64,000 nt of DNA. Source: Nymphalis io. Its lineage: Eukaryota; Arthropoda; Insecta; Lepidoptera; Nymphalidae. The notes below the pieces were generated by a model. The model was not told where the DNA came from, ran no database searches, and saw only the letters and a list, made by a program, of their open reading frames with translations. The translations under genes were made by a program, and so were the position numbers. Positions 25,213 to 36,600 of this stretch are shown one piece after another (position 1 is the first letter of the stretch; each line of letters opens with the position of its first letter). The stretch is from contig NC_065899.1 of the NCBI RefSeq assembly GCF_905147045.1, positions 3,422,501 to 3,486,500 on the forward strand, in the 5' to 3' direction.

Positions 25213-26536
25213 GCCATTTTTCCTATGACAATAGCCACTCGAACACTTTCTATTCATTAGCTTCTCTATCGACAAAAATATTTCCCACATTTTATTATGG
25301 CAAAAAATATCTTTGAAAATGTTGACAGGAATTGAGAATAACCCCATAACTTACTGTGATTGTATAGTAAAAAGGAATATTGAATTTGTTGTATCACACA
25401 TATTTTCTTACGATAACGGAATACAAAATCTGCTATCGAAAAAAGTTTTCTTGACAAACATGGCACGCACGTACTGGTAATACCAGTATTCAACATGAGT
25501 TACAACGAAATTTATTCCGTGAATTATCATACAATTCAAAATTAAAATCTACAATGAATAAATATTAAATAACTTAAATTTTGAAATTATTATAAATGTT
25601 TTATTTTTTACTCTCAAACTTTGTTGATTTATTTCATTGTGCTTGTTATAGCAAAAATAACTTCTTTCAAATCGGGCGTCTCATTGCACGTGTAGTTTTT
25701 TCTTTTCTTAATTAAGCCAAGTTATAAGGGCAATAAACAAAATATCAGCACTTAGAATAAAACAGTTATCTTGATTCAATAGACGGAAAACAAAATCTCA
25801 CCGCTTTGTCACGTAATGTCCATTTTCTACGACCTACCATAAAATCCCAAGAGAGGCAGTGATTTAGAGTCGTGTTGGGGATATGCTGAAGTTACACTTC
25901 AGGTTAGTCCTGTAGAAAATATATATCCTTGGTAAATTTTGGACGCAGATGTGTATTCTTATTGTTATAATGTAAGTAATTAAACTTCATTTCTATTATT
26001 GAGTTTTCAGTTACGTTCTTATATAAATATATATTTCTATATATATAATATCTTTTATATATATTCTAAGGTAAAGATGCTGGATGGATTTCATTAAATT
26101 TTAAATTCAATACGGATTTTAAAAAATTTAGCTTCTTAGCAACATCGTTATCGCTCATAGTGTTAATTAATAATAAGATGAATACATTTGAAATAATTTT
26201 TTAGCAATATAATGTTGGTATATTCAACTCTGACTTTGCTTAAGTAAGCTTAAAACCTTTGAGTTTGATTTCAAACTCGAAGGCTTGTAAAAGCTCGCCT
26301 TGCGATTATGAGGATTTTTCAACTTAACCATCGTCCAAACTGTTATCTTTATTGAAGTACTTTTCCAGGTTGTGTTTTATTGATATGATAGCGATAATAT
26401 CATATTATCTTATTAATATTCATAGTCCGGTGAAATGCTTAAATATGGTTTCAAATTATATTTAAGAATATTTTATGCTCAATCGAGATGGCGTAGCTCT
26501 AAGCTTTCCCTAAATAGATTAAAGTAGTAATAAGAC
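25213..26536. other. Intergenic, nothing recognised
   Basis: AT-rich, no coding signal. Confidence 0.6.
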
Positions 26537-26928
26537 ATTTATAATAATATAATAATAATAATAATTTATTTATTCAAGTAACAAGACTCATATACAAAAT
26601 TACAAAAAAATAAAATAAACACTACTATCTACTACTTATACAATTTACTGGTCCAGCTGAAACTTTACAACAGCGGTTTATAAATATACAGTCTAGTCTG
26701 TCAGCTACCCTGATTAGAATTTTGTTTGAGCTGGCCCGCACCCTGTGAATCAAGGATGCACACTTTTTTCGCATTAATGCGTAAAAACAGTCTATATTCA
26801 ATTCAGGGTATATCCCTGAAGTACTACAGAAGTGAGGCAAGCCCTTCAGCAATCTAAAGGTGTTATTGTACTGGACACGAAGAGCAATGTATGATTTTAA
26901 TGTATAATTAGCCCACAAACTACATGTA

Positions 26929-28410
26929 ATACCAGCCATAGTGCTGAAGAAGTGCGCAGCGGAGCTGTCTCCTGTGTTAACGCGCCTGTTCCAACTTTCT
27001 CTCTCTTCGGGAAGTGTGCCGGAGGCTTGGAGAAGAGCTAATGTGCAAGCGGTTCCCAAAAAAGGGGATCGGTCTGACCCGGCAAATTATCGGCCAATAG
27101 CTATCACCTCAGTACTTTGTAAGGTGATGGAACTGATTTTAAACAACCAACTGATCCATTACCTAGAAGATCACTGTCTAATTAATGATCGTCAGTACGG
27201 GTTTCGACCAAAACGGTCCACAGGTGATCTTCTAGCGTACGTAACACACCTCTGGGGTGAAGCTATCGACAAGCATGGAGAATCGTTGGCTGTCAGCCTC
27301 GATATCTCCAAGGCTTTCGACAGGGTCTGGCACAGAAGTCTTCTCTCCAAGCTGCCGGCATATGGTCTGCCTGCTCAGCTATGCACCTGGATTGCCAGCT
27401 TCCTACACAAGCGTAGCCTTCGTGTTTTAGTAGATGGTTGCGCTTCACAATTCTATGTAGTGAATGCTGGGGTCCCCCAGGGATCTGTGCTATCTCCCAC
27501 ACTCTTTCTTTTGCATATCAATGATATGCTCTCCCTTGGGAACATACATTGCTATGCAGATGATAGTACAGTGCATGGTGGATACCACGGACGCGCAGTG
27601 GCTGGGCGGGCGGAAACTGAGGAGAGGCGGGAGAATCTTGTCATTGAACTCGATAGGACGTTAGATCTCATCGCCAAATGGGGCTCTGATAATCTTGTTG
27701 AGTTTAATGCCAAGAAAACACAGGTATGCGCTCTCACGGCGAAAAAGTCAACATTTTCCCCTCTTCCCTCCCTCTGTGGTACTCCGCTGGTGATGCAAAG
27801 CAAAATCGCCATGCTGGGGATTGACGTTCGCTGCGACCTTAGTCCAAGGGATTACATCGAGGCTGTTATAAAAACAGCTTCACGGAAACTCGGAGTTCTG
27901 AACAAGGTGCGGCGCTTTTTCACGCCACAACAACTGTGCCTGCTGTACAAAACACAGGTACGGTCTTGCGTGGAATATTGCTCGCACCTTTGGGATGGCT
28001 CCGCTAAATACCTACTTAAGGCCTTGGACCGGTTGCAGCGACGTGCCGTACGCATTATTGGCGACGTAAAGGTCACAAACACCCTTGAACCTTTACAATT
28101 GCGTCGTGAGATAGCAGCACTGAGCGCTTTCTATCGACTGTATCACGGCGAGTGCTCTGAGGAATTATTCTCTCTAATTCCTGCTTCCCCCTTCCTTCTT
28201 AAGTCCACGCGAGCTGGTTCTCGATGTCACCGCCTAACTGTGATATCAATTCCATCGCGAACAAAGAAATTTGGCAACTCCTTTCTTTGTCACACTTCCA
28301 AAAAATGGAATTCCTTACCAGCTCACGTATTCCCCTCCTCTTACAACCCGGGTTCCTTCAAACGAGGCGTGAAGAGGCATCTTGCGGGCCGGCAAGGCGA
28401 AGGCGGCTAG
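26929..28410 (+). pseudogene. LINE reverse transcriptase and C-terminal domain, 5'-truncated
   Basis: An open frame of about 493 codons with no usual start codon; it begins where the element is truncated (IPAIVLKKC...). Counting from the GTG at 26941, reverse transcriptase landmarks are PKKG at 39-42, YRPI at 50-53, the catalytic DISKAFDR block at 121-128, GVPQGSVLSP at 177-186 and the YADD active site at 205-208. A C-terminal domain typical of insect non-LTR elements follows, with VEYCSHLW, LDRLQRRAVRIIG and KKWNSLPAHVFP. The endonuclease and ORF1 are missing. Lack of stops and frameshifts over almost 1.5 kb points to a young copy. Confidence 0.92.
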
Positions 28411-28522
28411 TGCAGAACGTTTTTCCCGTCTGTACTGGCCGTCGTCGCGTTTGGACTCTACTACCACTTACCATCAGGTGGAGTAGAGACATTTGCCCTC
28501 CCGGCGATATAAAAAAAAAAAA
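26929..28522 (+). mobile_element. 5'-truncated jockey/CR1-like non-LTR retrotransposon (element B)
   Basis: The insertion begins mid-ORF at 26929 and ends in an A run (28510-28522) after a short 3' UTR that follows the TAG at 28408-28410. It is flanked by ATGTA at 26924-26928 and 28523-28527, a 5-bp target duplication. Removing the insert and one ATGTA rejoins the reading frame of a second LINE on the opposite strand, so the boundaries are firm. It is 5'-truncated and so not autonomous. Lineage within jockey/CR1-like elements is not resolved. Confidence 0.92.
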
Positions 28523-28904
28523 ATGTATAAAAAGAGGTACAGTAAGCACGGAATAATGTTTTTTTTTTTACAGCCCTTGAAGCACGCGCAAATCTTCTGA
28601 CAATCATGTTAGCTTTTATTGACAATGCTCTCCTTGAGACTGGTGGTTGGTATATATCCAACATATTTAAATTGGAAAATTTATAGATATGATAATAAGT
28701 AGTAGGTTAGATGGTTTTTTACAATGACAGTCAATAATTATTTTCTAAATAAGCTATCTGGACTATCGAATGTAGTTTTTTTACGCAGCAACATATTTTT
28801 ATTTTATTAAGTAATATGTGTGTAGATAATATTTTAAATAAATCTAGAGCAAAATAATCATAGTTGAGTTTCTTTAATAAAGTAAATATATAAAGACAAA
28901 GTAT

Positions 28905-29015
28905 AATATACTTGCCAAGCATGTACAAGGAAATAGAAAGCGGCAACGGAGAAGTGGCATGACGCCATAAGAGAGCATCATGCTGTTTGCCGTAACAGCA
29001 CACGAGTCCAAGGCT
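28905..29015 (-). repeat. Unnamed repeat family H
   Basis: AAAGCGGCAACGGAGAAGTG, GCATGACGCCATAAGAGAGC and CACGAGTCCAAGGC are the complement of the copy at 2455. The element may run on to about 29150. Confidence 0.5.
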
Positions 29016-29559
29016 ATACATGTTTCACATAAAAAAATATGAGAATTATGTAACTTTTCGCCAGCAAGCGTGCCTGATACACCTTTCAAGTTATATTTCA
29101 AAATTAGAAGCTTATTGCACATGCGTCGCCATTTTATCAAACAAAACAAATAATTATGTTGGTTGAGGAAAATGATTGATTGACATTGGACATTTTTATT
29201 TCCTCAAAAAGAAGTTCATAAAAAAATCTCCACCCCTAACAACTCAACCAGACCATGCGAAATTATGTTTTCGTTCTGGCGCCGGACTGTATACTAAGAA
29301 TTCGCGATATCTTCATCCATAGCTCTGGGAATGTTTGAAATACGCTATCAATGCATCGCAGTAAGTTTCCAAGTTTATTTTTATTGCCTTGGATAAGTAA
29401 ATGTGCTCTGGATACGATCTAACAATATTGTAGTGTTAAAAGAAATAACCATTTAGTGTTACCAGTTAAATTATTGCCTTGCTCAAATAAAACTTTTTAA
29501 AGTAATAAATTCAAATTTAGAATAGAATAAACTTGGTGCAATAATTGCTTAAGCTCGAT

Positions 29560-29699
29560 CAATCAATCAACAGCCAATCGTTGTCCACTGCTGAACATAG
29601 GCCTCTCCCAAGGTGCGCCAAAGCTCTCTGTCCTCCGCCTTCCGCATCCAGTTGGTGCCCGCCACCTTCTTAAGGTCGTCGGTAAACCTGGTTGGAGGT
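29560..29699 (-). mobile_element. RTE-type LINE 3' stub with target-site duplication
   Basis: On the minus strand it encodes the terminal residues of an RTE-like polyprotein: PPTRFTDDLKKVAGTNWMRK, then EDRELWRTLGEAYVQQW and a TGA. A (GATT)n-type tail follows. TTAAGCTCGAT is repeated at 29549-29559 and 29700-29710, so this is a complete but extremely 5'-truncated insertion of about 140 bp. Confidence 0.88.
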
Positions 29700-30276
29700 T
29701 TAAGCTCGATATTAATATGCAATTATAAATTCTCTTTTTTAATTTAATTTAGCAATAACATAATTAGTAATAGTAAAAGGGAATAACAATATTTTTGCTT
29801 TATTACAAGATAACCAATACTATTTATTTTAAGTAGATATAAGTTGTTAAAATTAACATTTGGCATGTATCCCTATACTGTTTATTCAAGTATATTATGA
29901 TAATAATTGTAGAAGACATTATATGACAAGAACAGAACCGGGACGTTGAAAGTTACTTAACAACATTCTGCGATGTAATGTAATTTATATCATTGTCCTG
30001 TTATCTCTTTTATACGAGTTCAGTTTTATCCTCAAAGTAATGTGTTTAATAAAACGTTAAGTAAATACGATTTCATAGCCGGAAGAAAATTCTGTGATGT
30101 TTATTTTATTACTGTTTTGTATCCACAATTTATATTGAATGAGACAAATATTTCATAATTTATTAATATCATAAATATTAATTTTAGAAACACGTTGTCG
30201 TAGGTGTATTGTATCATTCATCTTTCATATTATATTCCGATTATACAAAAATATAGACTCCAATAATTATATCAGT

Positions 30277-30605
30277 TGGTGATGAGAATGTGATGTAAGA
30301 GCACGTGAATGTTAACCAAAGATTGCGAGGTCAAATCCGGGCAAGCACTGATTTTTCTTATGCTTATAATTAATCTTATGTTCGATGGAGAAGGAAATTA
30401 TCATGCAAAAACGAAATGTGTTGGATGAAAGCCCACCGCATCTATTTTCATCATAATTTGTGCTTAGATATCATCTCGTGCTTGTCGGTAAAGGAAAGCA
30501 TCGTGAGGATGCATGTGTCTAATTTAGTTGAAATTCTGCCTCAAACCAACCCGCGTTGGAGCAGCGTGGCGGAATAAGATCTAAACCTTCTTCTCAAAAA
30601 AAAAG
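30277..30605 (+). mobile_element. SINE S1, diverged
   Basis: Plus copy with an eroded head (box B-like GAGGTCAAATCCGGG) and a good body end (GGAGCAGCGTGGCGGAATAA). It contains an extra segment around 30400-30460. Confidence 0.7.
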
Positions 30606-30954
30606 AAGATTAGGACATAGAGGCATAAAGTAAAATATTACAATGTATATGCAAATTCATCCCCACCTTCTTGAGAACACAGTTTGCAGTTTATTTCACC
30701 ACGATACTTACAGGTAATTAAGGTTTTTAATTAGTAATAATTATTCTGCAATACTATTATTCTTTTAATTTTGTCATTACTTTGCTGTTGGGTAAATTGT
30801 ATGTGATTTGAACTTTAGTATGAATCAAAGATATTATGACTTACAATAGTAATTATGTTTTACAATCGGTAAATAGTTCTTTTTATTTTACAGTAGAAAC
30901 TAATCTTACGTTTATTATATACATTTTAAACAAAAAAACTTTTATTTTTTGCTA

Positions 30955-31262
30955 GTTCCAATGAATTTATGAAATGAACACACACACACATATACACATT
31001 TATACACACGTGCCCGCAAACGTTCTCACGCTCACATAAGCATGGCCATCATATTTTTTCCATTTTATATTTTTACTACTTCTCACTTTATACATTTATT
31101 TTTCTTTTTTTGTTCATATAAATGGGAGTGGAGGCCTGGTGTCTTGTAGAACAGTTTATCTATTGTAAGCACCAGTTTTCATATTATTTAGTTGCCATTT
31201 AAATGATATATGTCAATTTGTAAACTTTTTGTGAAGAAATAAATAAAATATTATTATTATTA
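30955..31262 (+). mobile_element. LINE 3' UTR with (ATT)n tail
   Basis: A CA-rich stretch (about 30977-31010), a moderately GC-rich segment around 31128-31180 and a terminal GAAATAAATAAAATATTATTATT resemble 3' UTRs of lepidopteran LINEs. No coding sequence remains, so the class is inferred only. Confidence 0.45.
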
Positions 31263-31504
31263 ATTAAATTATTCAGAAAAAACTTTTTAATGAAGTTATA
31301 TTTAAATATGTTGTTATAATAAAGTATAATTTTAGCGTTTATTATTAGAAATCGGTTTTCACAATCTTTTGATTTTGTTGCTTAATGACCTTTTGAAGTA
31401 AATTGACGATTTATAGTGCGGGAAGACCAAATATTTCCCAGACCAAATTAATTTCTATGCTGGCCTTATAGGACTTACGAGCACGTTGCAACTATATATA
31501 GGTT

Positions 31505-31827
31505 AATGTCCTCCTGACCCTATTTTGTACCACGATGGTAACTCTAAGTCTAGTCAATTGCGCGGACGATTATATAGTGCAGATGTGTGCAAAACACAGG
31601 TGCACGTTATGCCACGGGACGGCAATGTACTACCGAAAACAAACCAAGCACAGTATCAGTTTCTTATGAATGGGACACTAAAACTGGCTGGTCTTCTAAG
31701 TTCGAGTAACTACTGAAAATTTTTCGACAGGAAAATGCAACTTTTTACTACCCGACCAGGGATTTCAACTCAAAGCCTCGGGATCTGCAGCATTATAAGG
31801 TGACAACTAAATCACTGAGGTAGTTGA
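31505..31827 (-). mobile_element. tRNA-headed SINE, family S3
   Basis: Diverged copy with ATAGGTT at 31498-31504 and 31828-31834 as likely target duplication. The head at the right is eroded (CCCGACCAGGGATTTCAACT on +). Confidence 0.7.
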
Positions 31828-31834
31828 ATAGGTT

Positions 31835-33175
31835 GAACTATGTTGCTATACGAAGTAATTCATTATCTATGATTGACTGGCTGTTACATCAACGCACAGT
31901 CCAAATTACTGTGTACCATGAAAATGTACATACAGGTTCCTTTTACACAGCCTTAGATTACGTTAGCACCAAGGAAAGATTTTTGAAAATTAACCCCTGA
32001 GTAATTATAGAGAGGATGAAATATTCTAAGAAAAATCCTTCATGTTTAAAGAAAGAACTATGAAATTGGTATTTAATGATTCAGAATTATGATGCGAGTG
32101 AAGCCGATAAATTTCTAGTTTTATATAAAAATTTTTTAAATAATTCGTCATATGAAAGAGATATAAAACCAGAGCATGAGATCTTTTAATCCTTTTACCT
32201 CTTTGAAATTGTCACACATGTAGCAATGAGATGAAAGTTTGTCTTATACTCTCATTTCGCTTAAGCAGGTCAGATCTAGTTTTTTTTTTTTTTTTATAAA
32301 ATTGCATGCTTGAAATGACGAATGTTTGTATTTCAACGTAATCTTTTAATGTAATACCATAATTTCTGTATTTGTTTTCAATGATTATGAGCTAACATTA
32401 ACGGCCACATTAACAGAAGCTTAACAGCTTGTGGATAAATCATTTTGACTTTTAATTTAAATATAATAATTATATCACTTCAATTTTATATCAACAATTG
32501 TAATAACGTTTAACTTGTTTTATAAGAGTAATTTGTTTGCTTTAAATTTTATTCACGAATACATCGGGGACTGAGAGTATCATTTTATCATTAATTAATT
32601 TAAAAAGGTATATATTAAGCACTTATAATTTCAAATCAATTGTGTAACATCCATCTGATATATGTACCAATTACAAAAATGTACCACTTTTGTTTTTTAT
32701 TATAATTTTTAAGTGTTTTTTTTTATATTCCGCCATATATCAATAAAACGAAAGTAGCATTCAAGGAACTAATACCAAATTCATTAGAATTTCACAAACT
32801 ATTGCATTATTTATTATTAATGGCAAAGTTTATTTAGTGATGTTTAATTATATACATTAAAACGCGAACTACCATCAGATTACTTCCGGAATACTGCACA
32901 ATATTCTCAAGTGATACAAAAATTTCAACATACAGAACATTTAATTTATCATCATTTAATACAAGCTAAGATACTACAAGTTAATGAGTAAAACTTCTTA
33001 TTCTTAATATAAATGGATATTTAAAGTGTGATAAAGGAATATCTCAAAGCGCGAACTAAATGGTTATTTAAATTTCGACTATATAAAAGTGAAGTAAAAT
33101 AATTGTCTTTGTGCCGTATGCAGTTGAAACACCTGGTCCTTCTAGTAATAAGGCAAATAAATAACTAAAAGATAT
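31835..33175. other. Intergenic, nothing recognised
   Basis: AT-rich. A T run at 32279-32296 followed by TATAAAATTG may be the end of a lost poly(A) retroposon. Confidence 0.5.
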
Positions 33176-33298
33176 CACCCCGTTTTAATTGCCTTCTCTG
33201 GTAGCAGTGGGGTTCATTTTTCATCCTGATAACCGTAATAGCGATATAACGGGGAAGTGTTGCTTGCATTTTTGCCACCATTCCACGCGGCCATGATT
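33176..33298 (-). repeat. Unnamed repeat family G
   Basis: Reverse-orientation copy: TTTTTGCCACCATTCCACGC at the right end and GGGGTTCATTTTTCATCCTG inside, complementary to the copy at 56538. Confidence 0.6.
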
Positions 33299-33383
33299 TG
33301 TTCAGTAGGTATTTTCAACTGTTATTTGTATATATTTTTGTTCGATTCTCAATGTCAATACTTCTCATATTAAAAGTAAAAAG

Positions 33384-33655
33384 TAACAGGTGTAAAGGTC
33401 CCATTGCTGGGCTAAGGCCTCCTCTAGTTTTTAGGCGAAGGTTTGGAGCTTACTCCAAGATGCTGCTCCATGAGGTTTGGTGGATAAAATTGGCACATTT
33501 TCACTTACCATATGCAGGTCACAATGTTTTACTCCACCACCGAGATCTAGACAATCTATAAACACAAATTAAGCACATGAAAATTCAGTAGTATTTGCCG
33601 GGTTTGAATTTAGAATCATCGATTAAGTTTCACGTCTTTTAACCACTGAGTCAAC
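33384..33655 (-). mobile_element. SINE S1, diverged
   Basis: Minus copy: CATTGCTGGGCTAAGGCCTC at the tail side and GCACATGAAAATTCAG plus an eroded head at the right. Confidence 0.7.
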
Positions 33656-33994
33656 ACGGATCCGGCTTCGATCTACCATGATTTCATTCAAAACGACTAT
33701 TCAATATTCATAACAGTCATTGAAACTGATACAGACATCGACAAACGACAAAATCTGCATATTTAGTTCTCTAACATGGGGGATTATTGTGTAGTTTTTC
33801 TTATGTTATGAATACAAAACGTGTCTTTTTATTTGTATTTAAATGCAATTTATTTAACCTTCTCATTTTCCAAAATAAATTTATTTTTATAAATTAAATT
33901 ATATTGATTGAATTTTAAAACAGATATTTGTACAAAAATGATCAAATGAAAAGTAACAGAATAAGATTTTAGAACCTAATTGATATCGCTGAAA

Positions 33995-34153
33995 TATGCG
34001 GGTTGGTGAAAAGATATAAGAGATATGTGAATTTCTTCACGATGTTTCCTTCACTGCTAAGTACAAGATGAATTATATACACAATCAGTGCTCGCTTAGG
34101 CTTAACCTGCAATCTTCGGTTAAGATTTATGTTCTTATTACGGGGCCATCTCA
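33995..34153 (-). mobile_element. SINE S1 fragment
   Basis: TGCGGGTTGGTGAAAAG, CACGATGTTTCCTTCACTGC and a decayed head (GGTTAAGATTTATGTTCTTA) place it in S1. The 3' half is missing. Confidence 0.65.
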
Positions 34154-34387
34154 GAAATTTAATATAATTATTGTCTTGATAAATGTGATAATGAATTCAT
34201 TAAAACAAACGACTTGTCATAATGACAATTTTTATGTTATTGTATAAAATTATTCCTATAGCTCAATTATGACGATAATTGTTTAAAAACAATGTCAATT
34301 GAATTTCGTATAAAATTTTAATTTTATAGGACTATCAGAACTATTCTGTAAATGCTTATACATACACAATTAAAAACGGTCTCAAGT

Positions 34388-34448
34388 TGAAATATTTATT
34401 ATTTATTATAATATTATTATAATATTAAAATAAATAATAAATATTTCA
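34388..34448. repeat. 18-bp perfect inverted repeat around an AT palindrome
   Basis: TGAAATATTTATTATTTA at 34388-34405 pairs perfectly with 34431-34448. The 25-nt spacer is itself partly palindromic. AT-rich, so possibly chance or a small MITE remnant. Confidence 0.6.
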
Positions 34449-34876
34449 GCTATTTTAATGCGTGTATCCTTATAACAGTCAATGTCGTATACCACTTTCT
34501 AATTTCACGATCATTTACTGTAGTAAGTTTCGACGTTTCGAGTTTATGTTTTTATTTTATTAATTTTTTCCAGTTACTTTTAACTTTGTCTGTTAATAAA
34601 TTTAAATCTTATGTTAAAACACGACAGTATAATGTCCTCCGAACCGATTGTTAACGCAAGTAAATTTAAGTTTAAGGCAAAACATAGGAATATAGTCTAG
34701 AGGTAACATCTAAATAACACGAATGACGGCATAGTGACTGTAGTGTATAGAATCATTTTTCAAGCAGTGACTATAGAATCATCAGAAGAAACACTGGTAA
34801 ACTTTAAATGGACTTCTTGTCATAACTAATATATATACGTATACAAAATTTATTTTAATAAGTTGTAAGTAGCAAA

Positions 34877-35189
34877 GCCGAAAAAAAAGCCGAGTTGGCC
34901 CTGTGGTAAGAACGCGTGAATCTTAACCGATGATCGTGGGTTCAAACCCGGGCAAGCACCACTGAATTTTCATGTGCTTAATTTGTGATTATAATTCATC
35001 TCGTGCTTTACGGTGAAGGAAAACATCGTGAGGAAACCTGCATGTGTCTAATTTCACTGAAATTCTGCCACATGTGAATTCTACCAACCCGCATTGGAGC
35101 AGCGTGGTGGAATAAGCTCCAAACCTTCTCCTCAAAAAGAGGAGAGGAGGCCTTTAGCCCAGCAGTGGGACATTCACAGGCTGTTACGG
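34877..35189 (+). mobile_element. tRNA-headed SINE, family S1, intact
   Basis: Flanked by AAGTAGCAAA at 34867-34876 and 35190-35199. Head GAGTTGGCCCTGTGGTAAGA..., box B GGGTTCAAACCCGGG. The body includes CGTGAGGAAACCTGCATGTG and GCAGCGTGGTGGAATAAGCT and ends CATTCACAGGCTGTTACGG. A good reference copy for the family in this window. Confidence 0.9.
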
Positions 35190-36099
35190 AAGTAGCAAAA
35201 CCTTTATCCACTGTGTTCAACTTCGCATATCGTTTATAATATAAAATTACTTCTATTTTCAAAGTTCAGACAAGTAAGTTCGTTGTGTATATGTGTGCAT
35301 TAACGGTGTATTGCATACGGTCGCACGCCTCGGGTTTAGTTCACTTTACGAGGTCTAACGTTATAGCCAAGTTTACGTCGTAGCCAAATAGGACAAAATA
35401 TATATTTGACCTAAATTCCATGTCATATTTCTATATGACTAAACAGTGTATGCAGAAGGAATATTAATTTGGTAATATTTTAAATCAAATGATACATGAA
35501 TGCATTACACTTCGAACTTGATCATCTTAAACGTAACATACTTTATGTAATCATTCAATATGCGAAATAAATCGTCCTTCTTGATAATTGAGGTTCATTG
35601 ACCTGTATAAATTACATTGTGATAGAATTATTCTTCCTGTTAACTGGCGTAATTGGAATTTTCCTCTCTTAATTATTAGTACCTGGGCGACAGACCAGAA
35701 CGGCGCTAATAATAAGTTATAAAAAATGGTCTATTTTTCGTGGAAAATTCCGTTTTTTTTTTCCAGGAAAGAAATACATAAATAAATTCTTAAAAACCTA
35801 TTTAAAAACCAAATTTAAGCAAAATCATTAGAGCTCAAATTTTCCGAGATAAACGAAAAAATATACTTATATCCATATTCAAGAATTGCTCATTTAATAT
35901 AAATATAAGGTGAATTATATCTTATAATATTTTATACCAGTGTTATTTTAAATTATAATTAAATATTAGAAATTAAAAACAGCCAATTTTCAATTTTAGA
36001 AAGCATTTGCAGCGTAGTATATTTTTTCTGATAATATTCTTACGCAAGATTAATTCGCGATGGCCACATAAACACAGAAAAAAAAATTACCTAATGAAT

Positions 36100-36262
36100 T
36101 GAAGCGGCTGGACCATAATTCACAGACGACTTGCGGAAGGCCAAAAGTCTGAAAATCAAAAACCATCTTCCGGGCGCCTGATAGTCGCTGAGGAAGGTTA
36201 TAATTATCTTGACCCGCATCATCTGTTACAATGGCGACCGCCCGCGGCGCCTCGAGTACAAT
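36100..36262. other. GC-richer island, no gene recognised
   Basis: GAATTGAAGCGGCTGGACCA to CGACCGCCCGCGGCGCCTCG stands out from AT-rich flanks. ATG at 36231 opens only 15 codons (MATARGASST...). It could be a regulatory element, a 5' UTR, or a short ORF. Confidence 0.3.
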
Positions 36263-36418
36263 AAGAGTGTTCTTCTAAAAATGTTATTTCTCTGGCTACT
36301 AACCATTTATTTTTTCCCATCATTTTTATTTATGACTAGCGACTCGAATTGGCTTTTCACTTGTATTTAGAATTAAAAAATGCTGTGATTCACTGTGTTC
36401 ACAATGTTTTATTTAAAA

Positions 36419-36600
36419 AGTTGCCCACTGTTGGGCAAAGGCATTCTCTGTTAAGAAGAATTTGAGTTTTGTCCACCATGTTGCTTCAATGCGGGTTAGG
36501 ACACATTGGGTTATATACAATAGTCAGAATTTATTACAGCTAATATATTCTCGCTTTTTTTCTTGCTTCGTTGAGCACGAGATCTCGAACATCAATTTTA
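36419..36600 (-). repeat. SINE S1 fragment, decayed
   Basis: CCCACTGTTGGGCAAAGGCA, TTGCTTCAATGCGGGTTAGG and TTGAGCACGAGAT match the S1 body in minus orientation. Confidence 0.6.

Larger units (their letters stand above)
26544..28678 (-). mobile_element. Older non-LTR retrotransposon (element A), split by element B
   Basis: Minus-strand LINE 3' fragment in two pieces, 28528 to about 28678 and 26544-26928. The right piece encodes ANMIVRRFARASRAV...LFRAYCTSFYT; the left continues CSLWANYTLKSYIALRVQYN... through LLKGLPHFCS and MRKKCASLIHRVRASSNKIL. This is a LINE C-terminal domain I recognise from Lepidoptera but cannot place in a named clade. Its 3' end is an (ATT)n tail at about 26541-26563. 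ATTTATA at 26537-26543 and 28679-28685 is a tentative target duplication, weak because of low complexity. Confidence 0.8.

Noticed and set aside
26625..27059. 144-codon minus-strand protein
   Set aside because: It crosses the insertion boundary at 26928/26929. The part below 26929 is LINE A; the rest is antisense of LINE B.
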